This document shows positions 1-9,031 of a stretch of 64,000 nt of DNA, in pieces. How positions within the stretch are numbered: the stretch's first letter is position 1; every line of letters starts with the position of its first letter. The DNA is taken from positions 62,001 through 126,000 of the forward strand of contig CANEAY010000001.1 in assembly GCA_947425785.1 (NCBI GenBank), in the 5' to 3' direction. The position numbers and the translations under genes were made by a program. This DNA comes from an uncultured Pseudoflavonifractor sp. (GTDB lineage: Bacteria > Bacillota > Clostridia > Oscillospirales > Oscillospiraceae). Under the pieces are notes generated by a model, which worked only from the letters and a program-made list of their open reading frames with translations, made no database searches and was not told where the DNA came from.

Positions 1-1
1 C

Positions 2-67
2 CTCAAGGTGCGGGGCACCCGGTTCGCCATGGGCCGGGGCATCACGGGAAGGATCGAGGTGGTTTGA
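2..67 (+). CDS. FeoA-family protein, C-terminal end only (cut by window start)
   Basis: Only the last 21 codons are present, ending in TGA one base before feoB. The visible tail (KVRGTRFAMGRG, then ITGRIEVV) resembles the end of the SH3-like FeoA fold in clostridial FeoA proteins. FeoA is a small cytoplasmic partner of the ferrous iron transporter FeoB. The assignment rests mainly on its position directly in front of feoB; the fragment is too short for certainty. Confidence 0.55.
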   Translation, partial: LKVRGTRFAMGRGITGRIEVV

Positions 68-68
68 C

Positions 69-2126
69 ATGGCCAGAGAGCTGACAGTGGCCTTCATCGG
101 CAACCCCAACTGCGGCAAGACCACCCTCTTCAACGCCTACACCGGGGCCAACCTGAAGGTGGCCAACTGGCCCGGCGTCACCGTGGAGCGGGTGGAGGGC
201 ACCATGAAGGATCATGGGCTGAACATCCGCCTGGTGGACCTCCCCGGCACCTACTCCCTCACATCTTACACCATGGAGGAGCAGGTCTCCCGTCAATTCA
301 TCCTCTCCGACGAGGTGGACGTCATCATCGACGTGGTGGACGCCTCCGCCCTGGAGCGGAACCTCTACCTCACCCTCCAGCTCCTGGAGCTGGGCAAGCC
401 GGTGGTGGTGGCCCTCAATATGATGGACATTGTGGAGAAGCGGGGCATGGAGATCGACCTGCACCGCCTGCCCGAGATGCTGGGCGCCCCCGTCATCCCT
501 GTCTCCGGGCGGAAGCGGACAGGGCTGGAAGTGCTCATGCACGCCGCCGCCCACCACGCCGGGGCGGGGCGTCACGACCCCATCATCCATGAGCATGAGT
601 GGCACAGCCACGGCAAGATGGCCCCCGGCAACAAGCACGAGAAATACGCTATGGTCTATGACGAGCTCATGGAATTCCGTATCGACGCCGTGGAGGAGGC
701 CCTGAAGCGGAAATGGCCGGCGCTGGAGCCTGCCCGGTGGTACGCCATCAAGCTGCTGGAGGGGGACGAGGAGCTGTGCCGGGCCTATCCCGTGGATCTG
801 CCCGGCATTTTGGACGAGAGCTGTGGGACGGACATCATCAACCAGAAGTATGACTTCATCGAGGAGATCATGGCGGAAGTGCTGGTGCACCGGGAGGAAA
901 AGGCAGCCAGCACCGAGAAGGCCGACCGGGTGCTGACCCACCCCATTTGGGGCCTTCCCATCTTCCTGGGCATCATGGCTGTGGTGTTCTTCCTCACCTT
1001 CACCGTTGGCGACTTCCTGGCCGGTTACTTCGAACTGGGCGTGGAGTGGTTCTCCGGCTTTGTGGGGGACACCCTCACCGGCTGGGGGGTGGGGGAGCTG
1101 ATGGTGGCCCTCCTCACCGACGGCGTCATCGCCGGCGTGGGGAGCATCCTGACCCTCCTGCCCAATATCTTCATCCTCTTTTTGGCCCTGGCCTTTTTGG
1201 AGGACACGGGCTATATGGCCCGTGTGGCCTACATCATGGACGGCGTCATGGGCAAAATGGGACTGTCGGGAAGGGCCTTCCTTCCCATGGTGCTGGGCTT
1301 TGGCTGCTCGGTGCCCGCCATCATGGCCTCCCGGGCCCTGGAGAGCCGCCGGGACCGGTTCAAGGTCATGCTGGTGACCCCCTTTATGTCCTGCTCGGCC
1401 CGGCTTCCCATCTATATCCTCTTCTCCCAGCTCTTTTTTGACAAGTATGCCATGCTGGCGGCCTACTCCATGTACCTTATCGGTATCCTGGTGGCCCTGC
1501 TGGTGGCTCTGGTCATCCACACCGCCGAGCGGCGGGGGGGCAGGGAGCGCAATGACCTGCTCATCGAGCTGCCGGAGTACAAGATGCCCTCGGCCCGGAC
1601 AGTGGCGGTGTACGTGTGGGAGAAGGTAAAGGATTACCTCACCAAGGCGGGCACCATCATCTTTGTGGCCTCGGTGCTTTTGTGGTTCGTGCTGAACTTT
1701 GGCCCCGGGGGCTATACCGCCGCCATGGAGGAGAGCTTCGCCAGCCTCATCGGCCATGCCCTGGCCCCCATCCTGGCCCCGGCGGGGCTGGGCTTCTGGC
1801 CGGTGGTGGTGGCCCTTATTGCCGGGGTCTCCGCCAAGGAGGTGGTGGTGTCCTCCACCGCCATCCTCTTCCGGGTGGCCAACGTGAACTCTGCCGCCGG
1901 CATGGCGGCCGTCCACGCCGGACTCTCCGCCCTGGGCTTTGGGCCTCTCAACGCCTACTGCATGATGGTCTTCTGCCTGCTCTATGTCCCCTGTGCCGCC
2001 ACCATCGGCGTCATACGCCGGGAGTCGGGCAGCTGGAAGTGGACGGTGTTCTCCGTGTGCTTCCAGGTGGCGGTGGCCTATCTGATGAGCTTCCTTATTT
2101 ATCAAATCGGAAGTTTTCTTCTGTAA
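69..2126 (+). CDS. feoB: Ferrous iron transport protein B (GTPase-coupled Fe(II) permease)
   Basis: A 685-residue inner-membrane Fe(II) transporter with a cytoplasmic G domain. G1 GNPNCGKT is at residues 11-18, G3 DLPG at 57-60 and G4 NMMD at 117-120, followed by a helical insertion domain. The membrane half (about 300-685) has repeated hydrophobic segments and the conserved GFGCSVPAIMA stretch containing the Cys thought to line the path. A histidine-rich stretch (HEHEWHSHGK) lies near residue 176. The ATG at 69 follows the feoA stop by one base, so the two are probably co-transcribed. Length is normal for the family. No promoter is visible because the operon begins before the window. Confidence 0.96.
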   Translation: MARELTVAFIGNPNCGKTTLFNAYTGANLKVANWPGVTVERVEGTMKDHGLNIRLVDLPGTYSLTSYTMEEQVSRQFILSDEVDVIIDVVDASALERNLYLTLQLLELGKPVVVALNMMDIVEKRGMEIDLHRLPEMLGAPVIPVSGRKRTGLEVLMHAAAHHAGAGRHDPIIHEHEWHSHGKMAPGNKHEKYAMVYDELMEFRIDAVEEALKRKWPALEPARWYAIKLLEGDEELCRAYPVDLPGILDESCGTDIINQKYDFIEEIMAEVLVHREEKAASTEKADRVLTHPIWGLPIFLGIMAVVFFLTFTVGDFLAGYFELGVEWFSGFVGDTLTGWGVGELMVALLTDGVIAGVGSILTLLPNIFILFLALAFLEDTGYMARVAYIMDGVMGKMGLSGRAFLPMVLGFGCSVPAIMASRALESRRDRFKVMLVTPFMSCSARLPIYILFSQLFFDKYAMLAAYSMYLIGILVALLVALVIHTAERRGGRERNDLLIELPEYKMPSARTVAVYVWEKVKDYLTKAGTIIFVASVLLWFVLNFGPGGYTAAMEESFASLIGHALAPILAPAGLGFWPVVVALIAGVSAKEVVVSSTAILFRVANVNSAAGMAAVHAGLSALGFGPLNAYCMMVFCLLYVPCAATIGVIRRESGSWKWTVFSVCFQVAVAYLMSFLIYQIGSFLL

Positions 2127-2179
2127 GGTGCGGCTTCCCAGACGCGCCGCCTGTATGATCCCATTTTGAGGTATGATCT

Positions 2180-4552
2180 ATGAAAGACGAACTGTTTGAA
2201 AAATCCATGCTCACCCTGGAGCTGCCCAAGATCCTGGAGCTTCTGGCGGCGGAGGCGGTGACCGAGGAGGGCAAAGATCGCTGCCTTGCCCTGCGTCCCT
2301 TCACCGATGCCGGCGATGTCCGGCGGGCTTTGGCGGAGACCTCCGCCGCCGTCGACCTGGTCTCCCTCCGGGGGGCGCCCTACTTCGGCGGGGTGAAGCC
2401 GGTGCGCGCCTCCCTCCAGCGGGCGGATATGGGGGGCGCCCTCAACACCCGGGAGCTGCTGGGCGTCGCGGCGGTGCTCCGCTGTGCCCGGAGCTGTATC
2501 GAGTACGCCGCCGGGGGCAGTGAAAAGACCCCCATCGACCCTCTCTTCCGTGGCCTCACCGCCAACCGCTTCCTGGAGGAGCAGATCACCGGCTCCATCC
2601 TCTCCGAGGAGGAGATCGCCGACGCCGCCAGTCCCGAGCTTGCCGACATCCGCCGGAAAAAGCGGGCGGCGGCGGGGAAGGTGCGGGACATCCTCCAGAA
2701 GCTCATCTCCTCCAACCAGTCCAAGTACCTCCAGGAGAACATCATCACCCAGAGAAACGGCCGGTATGTAGTGCCCGTCAAATCGGAGCACAAGAACGAC
2801 GTGCCCGGCCTGGTCCATGACCTCTCCGCCTCCGGCGGTACCTTCTTCATTGAGCCTATGGGGGTGGTGAAGGCCAACAACGAGCTGCGGGAGCTGGAGG
2901 CCAAGGAGGAGAAGGAGATCGAGCGCATCCTGGCCCAGCTCTCCGCCGAGTGCGCCGCCCACAAGGAGGACATCGCCCAGGACTACGACTTTATCATCCT
3001 GCTGGATGTGGTCTTTGCCAAGGCGGGGCTCTCCCTGCGGATGCGGGGGATGCCCCCCCGCATCGGGGAGCAGGGGGTCTCCTTTGAGGGGGCCCGCCAC
3101 CCATTGCTTGACAGGGACACGGCGGTGCGCAACGACCTGCGGCTGGGGGAGGACTTCGACACCTTAGTGGTCACCGGCCCCAACACCGGCGGCAAGACGG
3201 TGACCCTGAAAACGTTGGGCCTTCTGGTGCTCATGGCCCAGTGCGGCCTTCACATCCCCGCCGGCGGGGACAGCCATATGCGGGTATTCCGCCGGGTGCT
3301 CTCCGACATCGGCGACGAGCAGTCCATCGCCCAGAGCCTGTCCACCTTTTCCTCCCACATGACCAACATCGTGGGGATGCTCCAGGAGGCGGACGGGGAC
3401 ACCCTCATCCTCTTCGACGAGCTGGGGGCGGGCACCGACCCGGTGGAAGGGGCCGCCCTGGCGGCGGCCGTCATTGAGGAGGCCCGTTCCCTGGGCTGTC
3501 TGGTGGCCGCCACCACCCACTACGCCGAGCTGAAGGTCTATGCCATGACCACCCCCGGGGTGGAGAACGCCTCCTGTGAGTTCAATGTGGAGACCCTGGC
3601 GCCCACCTATAAGCTCCTCATCGGCATCCCCGGCAAGTCCAACGCCTTCGCCATCTCCCGGCGGCTGGGCCTCCCCGAGCACGTCATCGACGCGGCGGCG
3701 GGCCGGGTGAATGCGGAAAATGTCCGCTTTGAGGACGTCCTCACCCAGCTGGATCGCCAGCGCCAGGAGATGGAGAGGGAGAAGGAGGCCGCCCGGATGC
3801 TCCGCCGGGAGACCGAGGAGGCCAGGCAGAAGGCCGAGCAGTACCGGGACGACCTGGCCAAGGAGCGGGAGAAGGCGGTGGAGAAGGCCAAGGCGGAGGC
3901 GAGAGCCATCCTGGAGGAGGCCCGCGCCGCCGCCGATGAGACCTTCAAAGAGCTGGACGATATGCGCAGGCAGAGCAGGAAGGAGCAGGATTGGCAGCGG
4001 GTCAACGAGGCCCGCACCGGCCTGCGCCATCGGCTCAACGCCGCGGAGGACGCCCTGGGCGCCCAGCCCGAAGCCCCCCTTCCGCCCCCCACCCGCCCGG
4101 CGGTGAAGGGGGACACGGTGGAGCTTGTCAAGATGCCGGGGACGAAGGCCACGGTGCTGGACGTGAAGAAGGACGGTACCCTCCAGCTCCAGGCAGGCAT
4201 CCTGAAGCTCACCGCCGCCCAGGAGGAGGTAAGGGTCACCCAGAGCGAGACGGCCCAGTCCGCCAAGCGCATCATCTCCCAGGCCACCCACAAGCTCCGT
4301 TCCCTGGGGGCCTCCCCGGAGGTGGACTTGCGCGGGCTCACCGGCGACGAGGCGGTGATGGAGCTGGATCGCTTCCTGGATCAGGCCGTCATGGGCAAGC
4401 TCCAGGAGGTGCGCATCATCCACGGCAAAGGTACCGGCGCGGTGCGCCAGCGGGTGCGGGAGCACCTGAAGCGCAGCCGCTATATCAAGTCCTTCCGCCC
4501 CGGCCGCTATGGGGAAGGGGAGGACGGCGTGACCATCGCCGAATTGAAGTGA
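2180..4552 (+). CDS. mutS2: Endonuclease MutS2
   Basis: A 790-residue MutS-family ATPase with a C-terminal Smr nuclease domain, the form known in Firmicutes for suppressing recombination and rescuing collided ribosomes. The Walker A loop GPNTGGKT lies near residue 335 and Walker B LILFDELGAG near 408. A long charged coiled coil follows (about 510-610). The Smr domain begins near residue 713 (VDLRGLTGDEA) and includes the HGKGTGAVR motif. The N-terminal mismatch-binding domain of true MutS is absent, as expected for MutS2. It starts 53 bp after feoB, and whether it shares that transcript is unclear. Confidence 0.96.
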   Translation: MKDELFEKSMLTLELPKILELLAAEAVTEEGKDRCLALRPFTDAGDVRRALAETSAAVDLVSLRGAPYFGGVKPVRASLQRADMGGALNTRELLGVAAVLRCARSCIEYAAGGSEKTPIDPLFRGLTANRFLEEQITGSILSEEEIADAASPELADIRRKKRAAAGKVRDILQKLISSNQSKYLQENIITQRNGRYVVPVKSEHKNDVPGLVHDLSASGGTFFIEPMGVVKANNELRELEAKEEKEIERILAQLSAECAAHKEDIAQDYDFIILLDVVFAKAGLSLRMRGMPPRIGEQGVSFEGARHPLLDRDTAVRNDLRLGEDFDTLVVTGPNTGGKTVTLKTLGLLVLMAQCGLHIPAGGDSHMRVFRRVLSDIGDEQSIAQSLSTFSSHMTNIVGMLQEADGDTLILFDELGAGTDPVEGAALAAAVIEEARSLGCLVAATTHYAELKVYAMTTPGVENASCEFNVETLAPTYKLLIGIPGKSNAFAISRRLGLPEHVIDAAAGRVNAENVRFEDVLTQLDRQRQEMEREKEAARMLRRETEEARQKAEQYRDDLAKEREKAVEKAKAEARAILEEARAAADETFKELDDMRRQSRKEQDWQRVNEARTGLRHRLNAAEDALGAQPEAPLPPPTRPAVKGDTVELVKMPGTKATVLDVKKDGTLQLQAGILKLTAAQEEVRVTQSETAQSAKRIISQATHKLRSLGASPEVDLRGLTGDEAVMELDRFLDQAVMGKLQEVRIIHGKGTGAVRQRVREHLKRSRYIKSFRPGRYGEGEDGVTIAELK

Positions 4553-4625
4553 AAAAAGAGTGCAAAGTTGTATCCACCTGTGTGGTTTTGCATAAGCGGA
4601 GAGCGTTTATTTGTGTATTTTGCCG

Positions 4626-4654
4626 TTGACGGCAAGGGATAAATTTGCTATGCT
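4626..4654 (+). promoter_or_regulatory. Sigma-A-type promoter for the HPr gene
   Basis: TTGACG at 4626-4631 and TATGCT at 4649-4654 are separated by 17 bp and lie about 30 bp upstream of the HPr start codon. Both hexamers differ from consensus at one position. Confidence 0.7.
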
Positions 4655-4682
4655 ATTACCACAGTACGAGGGGGGAATCGCC

Positions 4683-4946
4683 ATGTATATGAAGGAAGCA
4701 ACGGTAAACAATCAGGTGGGCCTCCACGCCCGGCCGGCCACTTTCTTTATCCAGAAGGCCAACGAGTTCAAGTGCTCCATCTGGGTGGAGAAGGATGAGC
4801 GGAGAGTCAACGCCAAGAGTTTGCTGGGCGTTTTGTCCCTTGGCATCGTCAAGGGCACTGCCATCAACCTGATCGCTGACGGCGCCGACGAGAAGGAGGC
4901 CGTGGACGCTCTGGTGGAGCTGATCTCCGGCAACTTCGAGGACTAA
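4683..4946 (+). CDS. ptsH: Phosphocarrier protein HPr
   Basis: An 87-residue cytoplasmic phosphocarrier of the PTS sugar system. The active-site His15 lies in GLHARPA, and the regulatory Ser46 in NAKSLLG is the HPr-kinase target used for carbon catabolite repression in Firmicutes. Both are in the expected positions, so this is a full HPr rather than Crh, which lacks His15. The ATG at 4683 follows a GAGGGGGG ribosome site. The gene stands alone, with its own promoter and terminator; no ptsI is adjacent. Confidence 0.95.
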   Translation: MYMKEATVNNQVGLHARPATFFIQKANEFKCSIWVEKDERRVNAKSLLGVLSLGIVKGTAINLIADGADEKEAVDALVELISGNFED

Positions 4947-4977
4947 AGGAGCAGCAAAACCATACACGCGCAGAAAA

Positions 4978-5004
4978 AAGCGCCGCAAAAGCGGCGCTTT
5001 TTTT
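4978..5004 (+). terminator. Rho-independent terminator after HPr
   Basis: Perfect 8-bp stem AGCGCCGC/GCGGCGCT (4979-4986 and 4991-4998) with an AAAA loop, followed by a run of seven T. Confidence 0.92.
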
Positions 5005-5106
5005 GACGATTTCCCCCGTTTTTGCGTCGTTTTTGACCTGTTGTTGTACGGAAAAACGGGGGAAAAAGGCAACTTTACCGGTGGAAAAGGGAGGGAGAAA
5101 GGCGGC

Positions 5107-5982
5107 ATGATCTGCACCATATGTCCCAGAAACTGCGGCGTGGAGCGGGATAGCGGGTTTTCCGGCGGGGTGTGCGCCATGCCCCGGGAGGCGGTGGTGG
5201 CCCGGGCCGCCCTCCACCAGTGGGAGGAGCCTCCCATCTCCGGCAAGCGTGGGGCGGGGACGGTGTTCTTCTCCGGCTGTAATCTGCGGTGTGTGTTCTG
5301 TCAGAACAGCGTCATCAGTCAGGCCGGTTTTGGAAAGCCGGTGACGGCGGGGCGGCTCCGGGAGATCTTCCGGGAGCTCATTGCCCAGGGAGCCCACAAC
5401 ATCGACCTGGTGACCCCCACCCACTTTGCCCATGTTATTTTAGAGGCTCTGGAAGAGCCCCTCCCGGTGCCCGTGGTGTGGAACACCGGGGGTTATGAGA
5501 GCCTGGAGACCTTGGGGAAGCTGGAAGGGAAGGTGCAGGTCTATCTGCCCGACCTGAAATATCTGGACGCTGGCCGGGCTCTTCGCTACTCCGCCGCCCC
5601 CGACTATCCCCAGGTGGCCACGGCGGCCATTCAGGAGATGGTTCGCCAGACTGGCCCCTGCGTCTTTGACGCTGACGGCCTTATCCGGCGGGGGGTCATC
5701 ATCCGCCACCTGCTCCTTCCCGGCGGCGTGGCCGATGCCAAGGCGGTGATGGACTGGGTGGGGGAGACCTTCCCCAAGGGGGATGTGTACTTCTCCCTGA
5801 TGAGCCAGTATGTCCCCCTGGGGAGGGCGGCGGAATACTCTGAAATTGACCGCCCCCTGCGGAAAAGCGAGATACGGGCCGCCCAGGACTATATGGCCGC
5901 CTTGGAGCTGCCCGGTTTCGTCCAGGACGCCGAGGCGGCCACCGGGGAATATGTGCCCCATTTCGACTTGACAGGAGTGTGA
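5107..5982 (+). CDS. PflX-like radical SAM protein (pyruvate-formate lyase activase-related)
   Basis: A 291-residue radical SAM enzyme of the PflX/COG1313 group. The N-terminus has a CTICPRNCGV cysteine cluster, and the 4Fe-4S/SAM motif is CNLRCVFCQN near residues 62-71. The remainder fits a TIM-barrel SAM domain (NTGGYE, LPDLKY, RHLLLPGG). Its target is unknown; members resemble glycyl-radical activases but usually lack a neighbouring lyase, as here. The ATG at 5107 follows a purine-rich GGGAGGGAGAAAGG ribosome site. It sits 4 bp before a MATE exporter, so the two probably share a transcript. Confidence 0.85.
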   Translation: MICTICPRNCGVERDSGFSGGVCAMPREAVVARAALHQWEEPPISGKRGAGTVFFSGCNLRCVFCQNSVISQAGFGKPVTAGRLREIFRELIAQGAHNIDLVTPTHFAHVILEALEEPLPVPVVWNTGGYESLETLGKLEGKVQVYLPDLKYLDAGRALRYSAAPDYPQVATAAIQEMVRQTGPCVFDADGLIRRGVIIRHLLLPGGVADAKAVMDWVGETFPKGDVYFSLMSQYVPLGRAAEYSEIDRPLRKSEIRAAQDYMAALELPGFVQDAEAATGEYVPHFDLTGV

Positions 5983-5986
5983 TACC

Positions 5987-7363
5987 ATGCCAGTGCTGAC
6001 AGGACAGAGAGAGCGGATGCGCACCTTGTGGCGCCTCTCCTGGCCGGCCATTATTGAGCAGGTGCTGGGCACCATGGTGAGCTATGTGGATGCCGCCATG
6101 GTGGGCGTCCTGGGCGCCGCGGCCAGCGCCGCCGTATCGGTGAACAGCCCGCCCATCTGGCTTTTGAACGGCACCCTGGTGGGTGTGGGCGTTGGCTACT
6201 CCGTCCAGGTCTCCAACGCCGTGGGTGCCAATGATCCCCAGCGGGTGCAGAAGATCATCCGGCAGGCATTTTTGGCCGCCCTGGTCTGCGGCGCCCTGGC
6301 CTGCGGGCTCTATGAAGCCCTGGGCGGTTATATCCCCCTGTGGCTGGGGGCCAAGCCGGAGGTGCTTCCCCATGCCATCCACTACATTCGCATCTACTGC
6401 GCCGCCATGCCCTTCAACGCCCTGCTGCTGATCTTTTCGGCGGTGCTGCGGTGTATGGGAAACACCAAGACCCCGCTCCTTTTCAATACCGCCGCCAACC
6501 TGGCCAATATGGTGATGAACTTCTTTTTCATCTATCCCACCCGTGAGTGGAACGGCCTCACCATCCCCGGCCTGGGCTGGGGGGTGGAGGGGGCGGCCGC
6601 CGCCACCGCCCTGTCCATCGTCTGCGCCGGTGTGCCCGCCGCCATCGCCGCCTTCCGTCAGGGACGCTACGCCACCTCCCTCCGGGAGGGGATGTGGCCC
6701 GACAGGGCCATCATCCGCCGGGCAGTCCATCTGGGCTTCCCCTCCGCCCTGGAGCGGGCAGTGGTGAACATGGGGCAGATCGCCATGACCGCCTTGGTAG
6801 GCCACGCCCTCACCACTGTAGCCATGGCGGCCAACACCATCGCCACCACCGCCGAGGGGCTGTGCTACCTGCCCGCCTATGGCATCGGCTATGCCGCCAT
6901 CGCCCTGGTTGGCCAGTCGGTGGGGGCGGGGAACAAGGAGGATGCCAAGGCATACGGCGACCTGACAGCCCTTTTGGGGGCACTTTTGTGCCTGGTCACT
7001 GGCGCCGCCCTCTTTGTCTTTGCCACCCCCCTGGCCTCTCTCTTCAACTCTGACAGCCGGGTGGTGGAGGAGGCAGCTCTGGCCCTGCGGGTGGTGGCCT
7101 TTGCCGAACCCTTCTTCGCCGCCTCCATCATCCTCACCAACGCCCTCCGGGGCGCCGCCGACGTGAGGTTCCCCATGATGGTGGGCCTGGCCGGGATGTG
7201 GTGCGTTCGGGTTCCTCTGGCCTGTCTGCTGGTGCTCCGCTTCGGCTGGGGCCTGGCGGGGGTGTGGTTCGCCATGGCTATGGATCTTGTCCTGCGGGGC
7301 GTTCTGTGCGCTCTGCGCTGGCGGCAGGGGAAATGGGTCAGGCTCTCTGGCCTGGAGGGCTAA
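5987..7363 (+). CDS. MATE family multidrug/cation efflux transporter
   Basis: A 458-residue polytopic membrane protein with about 12 hydrophobic segments in two similar halves, the normal MATE size and pattern. MATE proteins export cationic drugs or metabolites using Na+ or H+ gradients. Family features include the N-terminal stretch ALIEQVLGTMVSYVD-like (here PAIIEQVLGTMVSYVD) and GVEGAAAATALS in the first half. The start at 5987 has AGGAG nine bases upstream. The substrate is not predictable. Transcription ends in a terminator shared with the convergent zinc operon. Confidence 0.9.
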   Translation: MPVLTGQRERMRTLWRLSWPAIIEQVLGTMVSYVDAAMVGVLGAAASAAVSVNSPPIWLLNGTLVGVGVGYSVQVSNAVGANDPQRVQKIIRQAFLAALVCGALACGLYEALGGYIPLWLGAKPEVLPHAIHYIRIYCAAMPFNALLLIFSAVLRCMGNTKTPLLFNTAANLANMVMNFFFIYPTREWNGLTIPGLGWGVEGAAAATALSIVCAGVPAAIAAFRQGRYATSLREGMWPDRAIIRRAVHLGFPSALERAVVNMGQIAMTALVGHALTTVAMAANTIATTAEGLCYLPAYGIGYAAIALVGQSVGAGNKEDAKAYGDLTALLGALLCLVTGAALFVFATPLASLFNSDSRVVEEAALALRVVAFAEPFFAASIILTNALRGAADVRFPMMVGLAGMWCVRVPLACLLVLRFGWGLAGVWFAMAMDLVLRGVLCALRWRQGKWVRLSGLEG

Positions 7364-7370
7364 AAAGGAA

Positions 7371-7407
7371 AAAAGTTCCCGCAAGCACAGCTTGTGGGAA
7401 CTTTTTT
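7371..7407. terminator. Bidirectional terminator between MATE and znuB
   Basis: A 15-bp stem (7371-7385 with 7391-7405, one G-T pair) and a 5-nt loop, flanked by A-runs on one side and T-runs on the other. It can serve both convergent genes. Confidence 0.9.
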
Positions 7408-7421
7408 TATCCAAATCAGGC

Positions 7422-8267
7422 TCACTTGCGCCGGAAGACCATGGACAGGGCAAAATACACCGCCAGGTAAAGGGTGATGGCCGCACCGGCGGAGGCGCCG
7501 ATGTAGTAGGAGGTCATGAGCCCCCCGATGGAGCACACCAGGGCACCTGCCACGGAAAAGAGGTGGTATTGCCGGGTATTCCGGGCCAGGTTCCGGGCGG
7601 AGGCAGCGGGGAGCACCAGCAGGGAGTTGATGACCAGCAGGCCCACCCAGGTCATGGACAGGGTGACCACCACGGCGATGGCGGCGTTGAGCACTGCCTC
7701 CTGCCAGAAGACCCGCACCCCCCGGCTGTCCGCCAGGGCGGGATGGAGGGCGGAGAGGAGCAGGGTGTTGTAGGCGCAGACCCACAGCACCAGGATGACG
7801 GCCAAAATGGCGGCCAGCAGGGCGATCTTTCCCGGCTCCACGCTCAAAATATCGCCGATGAGCAGGGCGTTGAACTTGGTGAAGGAGCCGCCCCCCAGGG
7901 TGGCGATGAAGATGCCCAGGGCCACGGCGGTAGAGGAGAAGACCCCGATGACCGTGTCGCTGGCCAGGGCGCTTTTGCGGCGGATGAAGGTGAAGAGGAG
8001 GGAGAACACCAGGGCGAAGACCACCGCCCCCCACATGGGCTCCGCCAGGCCGCACAGGGCCCCGATGGCGATGCCGGTAAAGGCGGAGTGGCCCAGGGCG
8101 TCGGAAAAGAAGCTCATGCGGCTCTGCACCACCAGGGTGGAGAGGATGCCGAAAAGGGGGGCGATGACCAGCACCGCCAGCAGGGCGTTCTTCATAAAGA
8201 ACATGTGGCCCGGCTCCGCCCACTCAAAGGGGAGGAGGGATACCAGGGCGTACCACAGCTCCATCAC
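7422..8267 (-). CDS. znuB: Zn/Mn-type ABC transporter permease (ZnuB/AdcB-like)
   Basis: A 281-residue integral membrane permease of the ABC-3 family for divalent metals, with about eight hydrophobic segments and conserved stretches such as SFFSDALGHSAFTGIAIG and TVIGVFSSTAVALG. It overlaps znuC by four bases (ATGA), showing translational coupling. Together with the upstream ATPase and the His-rich binding lipoprotein it makes a complete importer. Zn is favoured over Mn because of the binding protein's histidine loop. Confidence 0.9.
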   Translation of the reverse strand: MMELWYALVSLLPFEWAEPGHMFFMKNALLAVLVIAPLFGILSTLVVQSRMSFFSDALGHSAFTGIAIGALCGLAEPMWGAVVFALVFSLLFTFIRRKSALASDTVIGVFSSTAVALGIFIATLGGGSFTKFNALLIGDILSVEPGKIALLAAILAVILVLWVCAYNTLLLSALHPALADSRGVRVFWQEAVLNAAIAVVVTLSMTWVGLLVINSLLVLPAASARNLARNTRQYHLFSVAGALVCSIGGLMTSYYIGASAGAAITLYLAVYFALSMVFRRK

Positions 8268-9031
8268 ACCGCCCCCCTTCCCAGGCGCAGGTGGAAGACC
8301 TGCTGAAAGGCGGGGGAGGAGAGGACTTCCCCCGGCGCCCCCACGGCCAGGACGGTATTTTGCAGGAGAATGACCTTGTCGGCAAAGCTCTCCAGGGTGG
8401 CGAAGTCGTGGGTGGAGAGGAGGATGGACAGGTCATATTTGGCCCGCAGCTCATCCAGCATGTCCAGAAGCTGCCGCTCCCCGTCGATGTCCACCCCGGA
8501 CAGGGGCTCGTCCAAAATGAGGATATGGGGCACCGGCTCCAGGGCCAGGGCCATGAGCACCCGCTGGAGCTCGCCGCCGGAGAGCGCGCCGATACGCTTG
8601 TCCATCAGGCCGCCGGCGTGGGTGCGGGAGAGGCAATCCCCCACCCGCTCCCGGAGTTTTTGGGGGATGGGGAGGAACACCGGATAGTCGGAGACGGCGG
8701 CGGCTAAGAAGTCCAGCACGCTCACCGGATCCCCCCGGTCGAAGGCGGGAGACTGGGGCACGTAGCCGATGATGGGGCGGCTCTTCTTGCCGTCGGAGCG
8801 CTGGAAACGGATGGAGCCGGAGTGGGGCAGCTGGCCCAGAATGGCCTTAAAGAGGGAGGACTTTCCCGCCCCATTGGGACCGATGAGGGCGGCGATCTCC
8901 CCGCAGTGGAGGTGGAAGGACACATTGTGGAGCAGCTCCGCCTCCCCCAGGTTTACCCCCACGTCCTCCAGGGCCAGACAGCACAGCCCCTCGCAGCCGC
9001 CGGTACAGTTGTCATGCTTGTGTACGCTCAT
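8264..9031 (-). CDS. znuC: Zn-type ABC transporter ATP-binding protein (ZnuC/AdcC-like)
   Basis: A 255-residue ABC ATPase with Walker A GPNGAGKSS near residue 53, signature ALSGGELQR, Walker B HILILDEPLSGVD and the H-loop STHDF. The N-terminus carries the unusual extension HDNCTGGCEGLCC, which holds four cysteines and one histidine and could bind metal; this point is inference. Its start overlaps the znuA stop (ATGA). It powers the znuB permease. Confidence 0.93.
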   Translation of the reverse strand: MSVHKHDNCTGGCEGLCCLALEDVGVNLGEAELLHNVSFHLHCGEIAALIGPNGAGKSSLFKAILGQLPHSGSIRFQRSDGKKSRPIIGYVPQSPAFDRGDPVSVLDFLAAAVSDYPVFLPIPQKLRERVGDCLSRTHAGGLMDKRIGALSGGELQRVLMALALEPVPHILILDEPLSGVDIDGERQLLDMLDELRAKYDLSILLSTHDFATLESFADKVILLQNTVLAVGAPGEVLSSPAFQQVFHLRLGRGAV

